64,000 bases of DNA from assembly GCA_020064725.1 (NCBI GenBank), contig JAGTWJ010000002.1:3534001-3598000 (forward strand), given 5' to 3'. This stretch comes from Drechslerella dactyloides (lineage: Eukaryota > Ascomycota > Orbiliomycetes > Orbiliales > Orbiliaceae). This document shows, piece by piece, positions 1 to 12,958 of this stretch. A program made the position numbers and the translations under genes. Positions within the stretch are counted from its first letter, which is position 1, and each line of letters starts with the position of its first letter. The notes beneath the pieces were generated by a model that saw only the letters and a program-made list of their open reading frames with translations, ran no database searches and was not told the origin of the DNA.

Positions 1-2159
1 TCGTGGCGTCGACATGGAGGCTACCGTAAGGCTTTGATACTTGATACCGATGTAGCTACTTACTTGGGTAATAGGCATCTATCCACGCAATAGAGATCTG
101 TTGTACACTGGATCAGGAAGATCTTGATGTGTACTCTACATATTGATCCATTGATTACTGTATACTTTTCGTAAAATATCGTGGAAGGTTCATTACAGGA
201 TAAACCGATAGCAAAAAATCCTATCAGCCATGCAAATTTCAAATGCATATGATCGACAAAGAGGGACGAGAGATGAATCTCGAAGTGCAAGTTTATCAAG
301 ACAATGCGAGAATAATAGTAGACAAAGTACGTATACGCTAAATGCGGCTGCAAAATGCTATAATTCGTGGAACCATCCGCTACATCTAAAATATATTATA
401 ACATGGATCGATATCACGAGCAAGGGAATTAGGATAATATTCGAACGCGAATGAAATGCACGGCAAACGCTAACACCTGCAGTGATTATAGGATCAAGCT
501 TCACAATACAAACGTCGATAAACAGCTTTTAGACAGTATGAAAATGAAATGAACAATAGAGAGACTCTATCGCACGCTGCACGCAGAAGCAGACAGGTTG
601 TATATATATTGATATATACGGCTGCGCTGGCCAGCTACCTAGCTGTTGCTCAGAATATTAATCAATCAAGCTACTGGCACCAGCGACGACAATGCACATT
701 TCCACAGAAGAATATAATACCACAGGAAAACCAACCCACTGGATCCATGTGCACCAATGTTCAAAAGGAAAAAAAAAGACGTTTTCGTAGAATTTCAATC
801 TCCATTTGTTCTGTTCGTACGTCAACCGATCCCTCCCCATGCATGCATGCCTGGTCTTGTAATACTAACATCGATTCCTCATCACTTCACATCATCGTCG
901 ACCGACATAAACCTCCCCGGACCGGGATTTAAAAACCGGAAAATCTCCCCTTCAAACACAGGGCTACATGACATGATAGGACTGGTAGCCGCGCCGGACA
1001 CCTGAGCTCCTGCAGTGCACATGCACGGGCTGGGGAGAGATATATAATCGAGAAGATGGCTATGGTTACACTATTTTGTCGAAAGAAGAGGAAAGGAAAG
1101 GAAAAGGGAAGAGGAAGCAAGAAGAAAGAATAAAAGAAAAAACGGAGAAAGAGCCAACGGTTAATATAAGATCGTAAGGAAACGGGAAAGTGCAATAAGA
1201 AAAGGAAAAAAAGAAGAAAAAAGCACAGGGCAAAAGGGAAACATAAGGGGATATCAAAACACTGGTTTGTAAAAAGCGAGTGGATCTGAACGTCGGAAGG
1301 AGGTCGTTAAGCATGCATGCCAGAGTATGCGTGTCGTCATGTATAAAAACTATTCAACAGAAACACGGAAATTCCAGAGACGAAGAGGAAAGATGATATG
1401 ATTTCATTAACCCAACTGGTATAAGTGGAAGAGCGATGAACTTTTTTTTGGATTTAGGTGGACTGGTAATGTGGGTCCGGAGGGCTTCAATCTGGAGGTG
1501 GCTTTGGTTTTCATGACATATCCCAGTGTGGTCAGGTGCAGTGGAGGGTAAACATGGATGGAGAAGGGAGTCGATGCAAGAGAGTCCTGCTACCACGTGG
1601 TTTTCGGCTCCGGTCATTGAAATTTCAGAATATTCCAAAGGCTCCAGAGTTAAGCAAGAATAAGTCATTAAAGCATGGAGAAGGAAGAATAGAGAAGAAG
1701 GGAAAAAGAGTACAAAGTGCTGATATCCTGGCCCAGAGCATGAACACCGAGAATAAGTCTAACAAGTTCGCGCAATATTTTCAGATGCCAGCTTCATCAA
1801 GAAGAGGAGACAGAACGAAGCGAAGGTGGTCTGAAGTTTCTCATAACGTTCCCCGCAGAAAGAAAAGATGAACTAGAAGAGATACTAGTATAGCAGAGAA
1901 GCAGGGAGGATCAATTGACAAGCAAAAGTAGGAAAGAACTTCGTTTCTCCATTGTGGTTCATGTTGTTGCCTCAGGTCGTCAAGGACGCGGGAAAGTATG
2001 GCCCAGGTTCTGTTGGAGTGATAGATGGTAAGGTGGTGAGGTAGTTTTTGAATGAAGAGGAGACCTGCTTTTCCAGAATCGGCAATCCTAACAAGAAGAA
2101 ACGGTCGAAAGTAGCTTTCGTACTTGGTGGCATATTATGGCTTGGGCGGGAGGATTCGA
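1..2159. other. Non-coding region downstream of GSK-3
   Basis: No convincing gene is visible. The first ~760 bases are AT-rich. From about 1079 to 1260 the plus strand is almost purely purine (GA-rich). Open frames here are short, lack domain-like composition and have no plausible splice partners. The last few hundred bases would hold the 3' UTR and polyadenylation site of the minus-strand GSK-3 gene. Confidence 0.6.
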
Positions 2160-3780
2160 TCAATCCAGCCTAGCCATCATCTCGTCCCTCGTCATCGGCG
2201 TGAAGTTGTCGATATCCAGACCCTTCGCGAGAAGAGCCTGACGGGCATGTGCTGGCACGAGGCGATGGTTGAGCTCTGGGGCAATCGAGAGTTCTAAGGA
2301 TCGAGTTAGCGAGGCCATTTTTATACAGAGGAGACTAATAGACAGGGACATACCATGTCTGCTGAAATCGAAGAGAGATGGGAGATCCTTGGGTCCTCCG
2401 TTGAGTCCTCGGGAATCGGGAAGCTTCGTGTTCGGGTCTCGCAGTTCATCGAAGAATGGGTGGCACATGGCATCAATCGCCGACAGGCGCTGGGTAGGAG
2501 TATACTCCAGAAGTCGGGAGATGAGGTCGATAGCCTCCGGCGAAGCCTTTCTGAAGACCTGATTTAAGAGAAGTACAGCGTTAGTTTATGGCCCAGTCAA
2601 CGACGCGTAGACAGGGGTCAGGATGTACCTTGGCGAACGGGTGCGGCTTGATCTGAGGGAACTTGTGCTCCATGTAATTCGGGTTCATGGTCCTGATCTG
2701 CTCCCGAGTTGGAGTACCTAGCACCTTGATAATCTCCACTAACTGATCGATGCCAGACTCTCCTGGGAACAGCGGCTGACCAAGCATCAGCTCCGCCATG
2801 ACGCAGCCCGTTGACCAGACATCTGCACGAATTGACGGTTAGAACGAGAAGCACCTCCAGCTCAGCTTGCAGCGAGTCGACATACCAATCTTTGTCGTGT
2901 AGTTTGTGGCTCCAAAAATCAATTCCGGGGCACGGTAGTATCTCGAGCAGATGTAGGATACATTGGGCTCGTTCTCAACTAGGATCTTTGCACTACCAAA
3001 GTCACATAGCTTGAGGATGCCGGTGCCCGGGTCGAGAAGGAGATTCTGGGGCTTGATGTCCCGATGGCAGATGCCCTGCGAGTGGATGTAGGCGAGGGAG
3101 CGAAACAGCTGGTAGATGTACAGTTTTACGTCCAAGATGGGCATGGTCGTCTTCAGCTTATTGAAGTATCGCGAAGCTCTATAGACGGTTTCCGGGACAA
3201 ACTCCAGCACGAGGTTCAAGTAGACCTCTTCCTTCTAGATCGTGGGCGGAATGCGTTAGCTTTCGAGCGTTCTGTAAGAAAATATCTAACGAGAAGGAAG
3301 AAAAGTCGAAAAAAATACATACGCGATCCCCATTCGAGTAGTAGAAGGCTTTCAACTCGACAATGTTCGGGTGTCGAACGATTCTCATGATCTGGAGCTC
3401 TCGGTTCTACGTTTTCAAACGCGTGTTAGCACGGATAGTCGTCACACCGGTTTTGTCGCACCCACGGGGAAAGGCCGAGCCTACCTTGAACCGCTTGTCC
3501 TGCAGGACTCGTTTGATTGCAGCATCTTCGCCACCGGGCGACAGTTTTGTCTGGAAAACAACGCCGAAGGAGCCGTTGCCAACAATCTTGCATTGGGTGT
3601 ATTGCATGTCCCGGATCTCGCCGGTCAGGCCATCCTGAACCTTCTCCTTGACCGTTTCTACGCGAAGCGACGGTTAGATGGGCTCGTCTGGAAGGGGGGC
3701 CGCGGGCCGCGTCGTGTCCTGTCGGGATACTCACCTCCCATCCGCAAGCCTGGGAAACCTGCAGGCCGATTTTGAGACAT
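2160..3780 (-). CDS. gsk3: Glycogen synthase kinase-3 (GSK-3/shaggy family)
   Basis: Ser/Thr kinase of the CMGC group; in fungi GSK-3 acts in stress, cell-cycle and developmental signalling. Seven exons (3735-3780, 3485-3657, 3323-3406, 2886-3234, 2629-2822, 2354-2558, 2160-2293) join in frame to 394 aa, the usual size. Visible motifs are the glycine loop GNGSFG, the VAIK-equivalent lysine (AAIK, about K64), the catalytic loop HRDIKPQN (about D160), DFG (about D179), and the activation loop NVSYICSRYYRAPE, whose Tyr (about Y195) matches the autophosphorylated Tyr of GSK-3. The next motif is DVWSTGCVMAEL. The C-terminal tail after the kinase fold is the fungal type, ending MMARLD. Exon 1 is only 46 nt. 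The upstream 10 kb has no gene, so promoter and leader have ample room. Family assignment is secure. Confidence 0.97.
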
Positions 3781-4353
3781 TGTGACTTTGATGAGTGTTT
3801 GGTGTTCACTGGAGGCTATAGAAGAGCCACTTTGGGTGGTTGGCAGAGGGTTGTTGAGCTAAAGCTGGGAGCGAGGCAAAGTTTCGGTGGGTGTGCGTGT
3901 GCGAGGCTGGGGGGGGAAATCGGGTGACGATCCTGGTGGAGAGCAAGCTGGCTGGAAGGTCAAGGAGGAGATGAGGCAGAGCGGGGAGGATGTCGGGCTT
4001 TGTCGTCGTCGACGGGGAGGGTTGAGCTGATGTTGATGTTGAGGATGTGTGAGTGAGATGGATGTTTTGGATGAGAAGGGCAGCTTGTGTTGGAGGGGTA
4101 AAAAATAGAGCGTAGTTGCAGCAGTTGGTTGTTGGTGGTGGAGACGGTGGACAGTTGCCGAGAGGAGATTAAAAGATATACTGCACCGAGACGCACGCTA
4201 CGCTACTCTACCACGCAGACACCCAAATAACCGCTCAAAGGGCCACGGCAGACGGCAGGACGAGTCTGGGTGCAAGTGTGTGAGTGTGTGTGCACAGGGT
4301 CCCCTGGGAAGACGTGCAGACGCGAGGTTTCCGGCCGAAGCTGAACCGAAGGG

Positions 4354-4402
4354 GAGAAGCAGAAGCAGAAGAAGCAGAAGCAGGAGCAGAAGAAGCAAGA
4401 GG
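4354..4402. repeat. GAAGCA-type purine-rich repeat
   Basis: Imperfect tandem units of GAAGCA/GAAGAA on the plus strand, upstream of GSK-3; on the GSK-3 sense strand this is a CT-rich stretch. Confidence 0.8.
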
Positions 4403-4899
4403 AGGCTGGCGATGCGGAGTGACGATGATGGTGATGACAGGGAGAGAGCAGCTGGCTAGCTGGGCAGCTGTCGTCCGTGCCTGCTTGCTGGCGAGCGAAG
4501 GAAAAATTGGGCCGGTTGACTGGAATGGATCTGCTCGAAACTCGGCGCGAATCAGGCAGCGTCGGGCTGGATCGATGTCTCGTCGGCGACCGCCAAGTCA
4601 GTCCGAGGGCATTCGTTGGGCGTCCCCTGGCCTGGGCTCCGCTCTGGTTTGTTCTGGCTGTTGTTCTGGCCGGCCGTTCGCTCGTTCAGTCGCTCGTTCG
4701 TTCGCCGGGCTCGAGGATCGAGACGGGCGAAGAAGAGACGAGGAATTGACGAGGAAGGGTGCTTGCTGTGTCTGGCGGACGATGGCGAGACACCGCTATC
4801 GCTTGGGTGACGTCGGAAGAGGGGCCGAAGAGAGAATCAGGCGGTGAGAGAGGAAGGTGCAAGAGCAGCGAGATAGCTGTGTAGCAGAATATAAAAGAT

Positions 4900-4985
4900 G
4901 ATGAAGAAGAAGACGAAGAAGAAGCAGACGGAGACGGAGAATATGAGTAAAAAGAAAAGGAAGAGGAAGAAGAAGAAGAAGAAGC
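4900..4985. repeat. GAA-rich polypurine tract
   Basis: About 85 bases, almost all purine on the plus strand, dominated by GAAGAA. It reads as a CT-rich tract on the GSK-3 sense strand, 1.1 kb upstream of its start codon. CT-rich tracts are common near transcription starts in filamentous fungi; this role is inferred. Confidence 0.75.
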
Positions 4986-5120
4986 TTCGACTAACTCTAC
5001 TGCTGCTGGGGAGTAACGGGGCTACGGGGAGACTGCTCTCACAGGCTCCGACAACAGCTTGGTTACAACTCAACAAGCAACGGGGCCGGCGGGCAGGATC
5101 AAACGAAGAAGCTGCAGCTG

Positions 5121-5147
5121 GTCGTCGTCGTCGTCGTCGTCGTCGTC
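5121..5147. repeat. (GTC)9 trinucleotide repeat
   Basis: Nine uninterrupted GTC units in non-coding DNA upstream of GSK-3. Confidence 0.95.
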
Positions 5148-7317
5148 TCGAATCTTGGTCCGCTTTCTGGTGAACGACAGTCGGGAAGCGAGATGTGGAT
5201 GTCAGCGTCTGGTGATGATGATTGATGGTGATGGTTGTGGGTGGGTTTTTTTGGGGGGTCTCTGCGTGAGGCTCGAACGAAGGGAAAAAGTGGAGTAAGT
5301 GCGGTCTCAAAGGAGGATTTTTTGCTGCTGCTGCTTGCTGCTTTGGTAGCGAAGGGCTCGCTGCTGCAGTTGGGTTTATTTCGATAGCAGGCGTGTTCGA
5401 TTTTATTTTATCTTGTGCTCTCTTCTTCTTCCTCAACTTCTGACAAAAGTCTCGCTGGAAAACACTCTCCCGTCCTGCTCTCGACTTGTTCTTCTTCTTG
5501 TTCTCTTTCGTCCTGACTATCCGTCTTCTTTGCTTTTCTCTTCTCTTCCTCTGCGGCGACCTGGGCGAAGAATGGAGAAGGTGGGTCCTGTGAACGGCAA
5601 AAAACAGGTGCTGGGGTTAGCTCAGGTCTACGGACTAGCTCTTGGGTCCAATCTAAACTCTCTTGCATGCAGTGCAGAAGTAGAACGCAGCATGGAAAGG
5701 GTGCACGACGCTGCCGAATGGCCAATTCGAGCGTTCGCAGGCCGCCGCGGGAGCAGCACCGATATACACAGGCGGTAGAGCTCCGGCAGGACAGTGGTCT
5801 GCTGATCATCCAGCGCTGGATTCGAGACTAGCCGGCCAGAGCAGACAGACAGACAGAGCCTTCTTCGAGCAGCCGGGCCTGGTGGCTCTGGGGAAACAAT
5901 CGATTCGATCCGCCGTTCGGATCAGAAAGTCAGAGTTACACGCAGCACCTGTTCCGACATGGAAGGGCCGGGTAACTCACGACCGAATCGATTGATCGCA
6001 TTGGCTTCAGCGTGAGGGGTAAAGATCGAAACGGACAACGAGCACTCTGCAAGCAAGCATGTAAGAAAAGCATCGATCCGTGCTGGAAGTCTTAGCATCT
6101 CTCTGCAGATGCCGGGGTGCTGGTGGTGTGTGGCCGTAGGCAGACCGAGAACCAACGTCACGACTCCTCACTCACAATGCGGTTGACGATAATGCGCGAG
6201 GAACGGAATGCGGTGCTCGAGGCGGGGCTGACAATGCAACGACCAACCAGCACCAATGGCTAGCGATCGTCTTTGCAATTGGTGATATCTGGGATATAAG
6301 AGGAAGGAGCGGCGGGGATTAAAACGCCAAAGCTTAAAAGACGGCAGTATACTGACAGTTCTGGTCTCGAATCGAGTGGGGATGGATGATATTGATCTAA
6401 AGCAGTAGCGCGACGTTCCACAGCGACATCTGACCGCGGGTATGCACTCAAGAACAACGTAAAAGGAAGCAAGATAGCAAGAAAAATACCCCCCAATCGA
6501 ACATGCAACGAACGCACTCGAGTGTAGTATGTATACTTGAGGGAAATCAAGGCCCTGTCGGGAAACGGCAGGGCGGCGGTATGAATTTAAATGAGCGCTG
6601 GTGATATGGGACCCGGATCACGACTTAACACCGGACACAATCAAATCTCTAAAGGGGATTGGATCAACCGGCCGGACTCGCGATATCCATCTGGCGGACA
6701 GGCCAGGGTCCATAGAGCAGGGCAATGGCAGGCGGCAAGCGTTAAACCCGCTGCCAAAAAGCTATCAAGATCGAGAACGAAGTCCGAGAGTCCCATCCAT
6801 CCATCCGTCATCCACTTGTCCCATCCCATCCCGTCTGGACTGACGTTTGCGAGGCGGCGGCTGGCAGCTGAGCTCGAAAATGCAAATGCAAAACGAGAAG
6901 CAGCCACCAGCCAGCGCCGTGGCCCGCAGCACCCTGGCAGGCGAGCCACGGGAGGGAACAGCGGCTACACAGGAAAAATAAAAGACGACGAACGTGCCCA
7001 AAAGCCATGCAGCAGAAGCAGCAGGGCATGCAAATCAAAACACCCACAGTCCCATGTCTGTCTAATATATGCACCGCACCGGCATCGGAAACCGCTGCCC
7101 TCTCCAGAAGGCCGTCATGCCATCGGCTGAGAGTTGAAATAAGCTGCTGCTGCAGCCGGGCGTGGTTGCACAACCGCTGACTTCGCCGTGGTTCGTCTGC
7201 TCCATCGCACGCTTAAACTCCGATGAGCGAGCGCGAGCAGGCAAGCTTCGATCGAGACATCTCGAGACGGACAGCCAGACACACGCACACATGCACGCGA
7301 CGCACACACGCATTGCA

Positions 7318-7320
<3 letters not shown>

Positions 7321-7347
<27 letters not shown>
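7321..7347. repeat. (CTG)9 trinucleotide repeat
   Basis: Nine perfect CTG units, followed by CTC. There is no coding context. Confidence 0.95.
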
Positions 7348-7351
<4 letters not shown>

Positions 7352-7410
7352 CCGAGCGACGACGGCGATCCAGAATGGGGCAAAACAGAGGGGTGGGGAA
7401 TCCGCTGCGT

Positions 7411-7437
7411 GTGCAGAGTGCAGAGTGCAGAGTGCAG
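7411..7437. repeat. Three GTGCAGA direct repeats
   Basis: Three consecutive copies of the 7-mer GTGCAGA plus a partial fourth. Confidence 0.9.
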
Positions 7438-7818
7438 CGCGGTGTCGAACAATGCAATGCCCGCAGGAGAAGCCGTGGCCATCCATCCTTTGACAGGACC
7501 GGACAATACAGGGACATGACAGGACAATACAGAACAGGCACGATCCAACTGCGGGTCCGTCTGCCGGGCTGTCTCCGGTCTGGCCTTTGTTCGATTCTAG
7601 TTCCTTTTTTGGTGATATCTGGAGAAAGGAAGCATGCAGGCTATCTGCATGTTGCTAGCACGCCGGACGTACAGTACACGCATACGTCTGTACGCTCGTT
7701 CCCTCTGTCTCTCCTTCCCCAAAGCATGGGGCGAAACGAGCGGGACGGAAGCCAGGCAGCTGGCCGGCGGCAGATGGACAGGACGGACAGTAGTAGTAAA
7801 GTAGTAACCTCATGATGC

Positions 7819-7819
<1 letters not shown>

Positions 7820-7854
<35 letters not shown>
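7820..7854. repeat. (CAGA)n tetranucleotide repeat
   Basis: At least eight perfect CAGA units. Shorter relatives (CAGA or its complement TCTG) recur near 5845, 10650, 11504-11540, 11575, 22250 and 30955. Confidence 0.95.
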
Positions 7855-7855
<1 letters not shown>

Positions 7856-9835
7856 TACGTAGAAAGAAGGAAGGAAGGCCGCAGACGGTAAAGACGGACA
7901 AGGGGCGCTCGATCGACGGCACGGTATAGAGGCCAGTCAATGTCAATCTCGATCTCGGTCACTTCAGCCGTGCATACCTTGAAAATGAAATCCGGGATCG
8001 AAGCGAGAGCCGATAGCTGGTTATGGCAATAGTATGGCAGGGGAAACCCGAGTATCTGTACGTCGATATTGAAGGGAAGGGAGGGGGGACAAAAGAAGGG
8101 CGTGCGTCAAGGCGTCAGCCAACGTCGACAGACGAGTAGACGAAAGAATCGAAGAAGAGTTTGATCGATCGATTGATTGCGAGTTATGGAGTCGAGTCGT
8201 GGTGTCGTGGGGAATAAATGGGATTCGATCGAAAGGAGGGGCCGGTTCGTCAGGTTGCAATTGAACTTGGGACGGCGTGCTTGTTGTTGGCTGTACCTTA
8301 CAGCGGAAGCGGAGACGAATCGAAAGGACCAACAAGCAACCACCACCTTCGAGAGCGCGGCCAGCCCGCGGCCCTCCCCTTCGTTAAATATAAATTTATC
8401 AAAATCTGCTATACGCACAGGAGACCGTGCATCGCATGCAAACATGACCAGCCAGCCGGCCCGCTTAACTCCAGCCAGCCAGATTCGAATCAGACCAGAC
8501 CAGACCCTCCAGATCAGACACACAGACGCTCCGGCAGGCGGGGACTCGACCTCGAATCGACAGACCAAGAGAGCAAAAGATGTTTCCCCATCCCGCCCTC
8601 CCTGCTATTTTTACTCAACCGCACCAGATCAGACAGCATTCCGTTGGCAGTCCGGCAGGCTGGCAGGCTGGCCAGGAAAAAGGGATCTTCACGGTACGTC
8701 GAGCGGCTGCATGGCCCATGCCCGGCCGCCCTCCCTCGCCAGCCTGCCAGCCAGCCAGCAGAACATCACATCAGAGGTGGTAACCGAAGCCAGGCAGGCA
8801 GGTCACGCAGCAGATGCAAATTTTAAGGAATTCTGCGGGAAGGGGTCCAATGCCCTCTCTTGGTTGGCTGTCCGATGCCCGCGTGGTGGAGAGCCAGCGG
8901 GCGAAGGAGGGGTCAGTTCGCTGGCAGGAAAGGGCCAGGGCGGAACCTCGAACGGGCTTGTCCAGGAATTTGCCAGGGCCACGGCCAGGGTGTGGATGCA
9001 TCTCAGCCATGGCCATGGTTTTTCTTCGCGAGGAGGTCCGCAGCCGGCTGGTTGGTTGACTTGGTTGGTCCCTTCAGCTTGCTTGCCGCGAGACAAGATG
9101 GCATTTCGATCAATCAACGTTACGGCAATCTATCTGATCGTTCTGGCACGCGCGGGAACGTAAAAAAAACGTAAAACACCACGATGTTTCCCACAACCGG
9201 CAGCACTGCTCGCATCGCGATCCTACATCTCGGGACTCAACTCACAGCCCGAGGCAGCCATGCGTGATCGATTGAGCAGCTTCAGGCGGACCGGCCGTTG
9301 GGCTGAGCTGGATGCTTCCGGCTTTGGGTGCCAGATGACGCCCACGTGATGGCTCCGGTCTCAGACACGCTCGGCTGACCTCCTCGCTCGCATCATATCA
9401 CACACAAGCTCCAGCACGGTACCAAAATTAATCGATCTCCCGCTCCTCCAAACCCACTTGGGTCTGGCCAATTCTTTCCTCGACGGCGAATTGACTTCCA
9501 ACCCGGGAACCGTCCGACGGAAGAAGAGGAAGAATGAAGAAGCTCCAACAAACTTATCGATAAGAAAATTGCCCATTCGAACACACTGGCTTTTATTTTT
9601 ACATCCTTCGTGATCTACCCTTCGCCACAAACCCGTCCAAGAATCAGGGTTCGGACGGAACTGCTACCTCGTCACGTCAAACAATATACAAGGATCCACC
9701 TCTCAGCAAATCTCAGCTGCTCTCCAAAGGCGACCTGCATCTGCCTACCTTAGCAATACATCTGCCCACAAAAGCCGGACGACCAACAAAAACCACACCA
9801 ACACCCGGACAAAAGACACAAGTCAAGGACAGCAG

Positions 9836-9852
9836 AAAAAAAAAAAAAAAAA
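9836..9852. repeat. A17 homopolymer
   Basis: Seventeen consecutive A residues in the gene-free interval. Confidence 0.95.
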
Positions 9853-11353
9853 GATACAGTGCTGCCGTTGTGACGTTCGGAGCAAGCACACGGACAGCAG
9901 AGCTAAACTCAGCGAGCGCTAGCGACGGAACTATGACGTTGGCTTATGCACGGAATTCCTTCTTGCCTTCTGTTGGGTACGAATATAGAAGTGTCAGGTG
10001 GTCCGTTCTGAAATCGTTAGCCCGGCAGACAAACCGTGCCTAGTGCTAGCGGGCCCTCCCATGACGAAACGACGCGGTCATAGTGGTATCGCACCGTCTG
10101 ATACATACTGCTAGCCCATGCATACTAACCTACTTGGTCGTTGTTTCTTTCTACTCACCCGCTGGACGCACTGTATGTTTTCCTAGCATGCAAAAGAATC
10201 GTCCAATGGCCGTGTGTGCATCGGTTCTGAGCGCGAGGAACAAGCTGCCATTGGCCGACAAGCCGACGGAAGATCATATCAAATTATCAATTGATTGATT
10301 CATGCGTCGCCTGTTGTCTGCGCCGCATTCTTATCGCGGATGGTGAACTTTTGGGTTTCCTTCCTTCCTTTCATGTTCACTGTTTCGCCTCCAAAGCGCA
10401 GCAAAGACGTGGTAGCGAGGACGCTGGGTTACGGAATTAACACGCCTGCTCCACGTCAAACATGCCAATTGGTCACTTGCACCCAGTGACTGCTTTCCCG
10501 TGCCGCGTCTGCATCGTGTGTGTGCCTTTCGGGTTTCTTTCATTCTTCTCTGTCTTTTCCTATGGTGTTTGGAGGTAGCTTACGACCGATTCCCACCATT
10601 GTTCGTAATGAAAGACAGCCCGATAGGCACATCCATCTGCCTGCTTGCCTGTCTGTCTGTCGACGGAAAAGAAACCGAGCAGACTAGCGTGCAGCGAGCT
10701 ACTGCTAACGAAATGCTGTGTAATGCAGCATCATGCAACGACCAGGAAGAACGCCCTCGGAACTCGTGGAGAGAAGAACAAAACCAATCACTCTTGAAGA
10801 AGAAACGATGATTGAGGAAAAAGAAAGGACCAAAGAACGAAGCTGATACTTATAGAGGAAGGCACCTGAACATGAGCGAGACGAGCGCCGCTTCTCTCGC
10901 GCTTCCAGAAGGCTTCCCGATACGATGTGGCCGTGATCACATTGCATTCTTATGTATGCCTCATCGCCGTCGAGAATCTCACTCTCTCAGCTGATTGGGG
11001 TTTCACCCGCCTGCCTGCCTGCCTCGATCGATCGAAAAACCATCGTCAGCCAGCCAGCCAGCCAGGGCAGTGTCGACAGACAGGCTGTAGACAGGCGGCT
11101 GGGCTGGCTGGGTCACCTCCGAAGTCCATACAGTGCACAGCGCACCGGCCTTGATCGTTCTCGCTAGATCGATACGACCGGCATGCGCACCCATGAATTC
11201 AAGGGTCAGGGCGAACCAGGGCAGGGGCCGCCAGCGAGAGCGGGAAAAAAAGTAAAAATTGGGAAAAACTTACTTTTTTTTCTCTGTTCGCAGATGGACC
11301 TCGTGATCGATTGCACGAACTGGCGCGCCAAACCGCGCCGACTCGGCACCCAC

Positions 11354-11375
11354 TTTTTTTTTTTTTTTTTTTTTT
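11354..11375. repeat. T22 homopolymer
   Basis: Twenty-two consecutive T residues on the plus strand. This could be the copied poly-A tail of a retroposed transcript read on the minus strand, but I see no flanking direct repeats or coding remnant, so it is recorded only as a homopolymer. Confidence 0.9.
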
Positions 11376-11503
11376 CGCAATAGCGAAAGGAAACGTACCG
11401 CCTAGTCCGATTCGATTCGATTCGATTGAACGATGCGAGCGAAACGAACGATCAGGCTGCCGTGCACAGAGCATGCAGTGCAGTCAAGCAGCGTGCATGA
11501 GCC

Positions 11504-11540
11504 GTCTGTCTGTCTGTCTGTCTCTCCGTCTGTCTGTTTG
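11504..11540. repeat. (CTGT)n imperfect tetranucleotide repeat
   Basis: CTGT units, one interrupted block. Same family as the CAGA repeat at 7820-7854, in the opposite orientation. Confidence 0.85.
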
Positions 11541-12823
11541 TGCATCACGCCTCTTGTCGACAAAGATAGACGTAGACAGACAGACACGTCCAGCTTGTGA
11601 GATATGATATATCTCTCAGGCAGACCATGTGACCGGCCGCTGCATGGCGTCGTGCCGGCCAACACACACCGGCCGTTAAGCTTACTTTTCGCTCGCCGGC
11701 TGTCGGAGAATTAACCTCTGCCAGCCAGATGGAATCGCCTGGAGTGGATGGATGTACCTTCCGCGCTCTAGCTCCAACATATCAAGATGCTATCGTATGT
11801 ATGTCTTCGTCGACGCGATCATCGAACACGCTTGTCTTTGCCTTCCTCGACCGTTTGCACCCATACCCGGTAAGTAAAGGTAGGTACGCACGCGGAGCTC
11901 TCGCGGTGCACCGCGAGATAGTAGTACATACACGTACAGTGCCGTGCCAAAAACTTGCAATCTTCGTTGGCGCGCGTTATCATCTTTACCTGATCCGGGT
12001 GCAATTAAACAAAAGAAAGAGCTCAAGTTTTTTTTTCTCTTATCACCTGACGCCAATTGGTCCGGAGATCTGTCGCGAATATACTGACAGACATGCGGCA
12101 ATCTACGTCCGTCTGTCAGTGACGGCCCTTCGCCATGTCTGGCTTTCGGTTATCTTCCGTGTGGATATTCCCCCCATCCTAAGCTTCCTCCGCGGATCCA
12201 TCTGGTGGCCTACCTTATGCATCCCACCTTAATTGATTCCTTTCGCTCGCAAATTTTAAAATTTTAACGACCAGAGGGGGAAAAAATTTTAAAGGTTACC
12301 ACTGTGTCGGTAACGCTTGTCGATGCGTGGATGCCGGATGGATGGTATTCTGACACACGTCGACTTTTATCGCCGGCCAATTAAACGCCGGCTTATAAGC
12401 TTAGACAAAGCGTCTATCACGCACAGCTGTTGGTGCGGTTTTACATATAATATACCTAACCTAATATCCAGGGAATGCTGCGCTACTCGCGATATATGAT
12501 ATTATAACGAAGTATGATATGATAGTTCACATTCTTGACGCGCGCGCTCGGAACGGGATATCCGAGTCACTCGAGGATTGAAACCTAGCCAGTCGGGAGT
12601 TCCAGCACCGCGGACCTATCGGCGAGGCTGAAATGCCTGCTTAGATATCGCGTATAATGTCCATACAAACATCGATATATCTCGATCGAAATATCATATT
12701 CTGGACTAGACTTCTCTCTGAGACATTAATTGCAATGTCACACAGTGCACGCAAAGCTAAGTCCGCGGAGGCGTCTGAACGTGGCGTCGTGGTCGCGGTA
12801 TCAGACCACTTTCGACGTATGTA

Positions 12824-12865
12824 CGTGCCGTCACGTCTGGACGAATGTGACAGACGTACGGCACG
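12824..12865. repeat. Near-perfect inverted repeat (hairpin)
   Basis: Left arm 12824-12839 and right arm 12851-12865 are reverse complements apart from one inserted base, separated by an 11-base loop. Either strand could fold into a stem of about 15 bp. No gene overlaps it. Confidence 0.85.
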
Positions 12866-12938
12866 ATTTTCGATTGTGGAAATTTAAATCGAAAGCTAAC
12901 GCCTCATCTCAGCCCCGGAGATCGATCCGATCATGCAA

Positions 12939-12958
12939 GGCTGGCTGGCTGGCTGGCT
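12939..12958. repeat. (GGCT)5 tetranucleotide repeat
   Basis: Five perfect GGCT units. Related CAGC/GCTG runs occur at 11047-11064, around 8740-8760 and at 55644-55659. Confidence 0.95.

Noticed and set aside
8186..9163. 325-codon ATG-started open frame in the gene-free block
   Set aside because: No domain-like segments; rich in Arg, Ser, Ala, Gly and Gln as expected from GC-rich repeat DNA. Overlapping frames on both strands are also open.
11354..11375. Poly-T run as the tail of a retrotransposed element
   Set aside because: No target-site duplication and no coding remnant next to it; other homopolymers and simple repeats are common in the same interval.
11729..12232. 167-codon open frame
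   Set aside because: Composition changes along its length, with no motif and no splice partners; lies among simple repeats.
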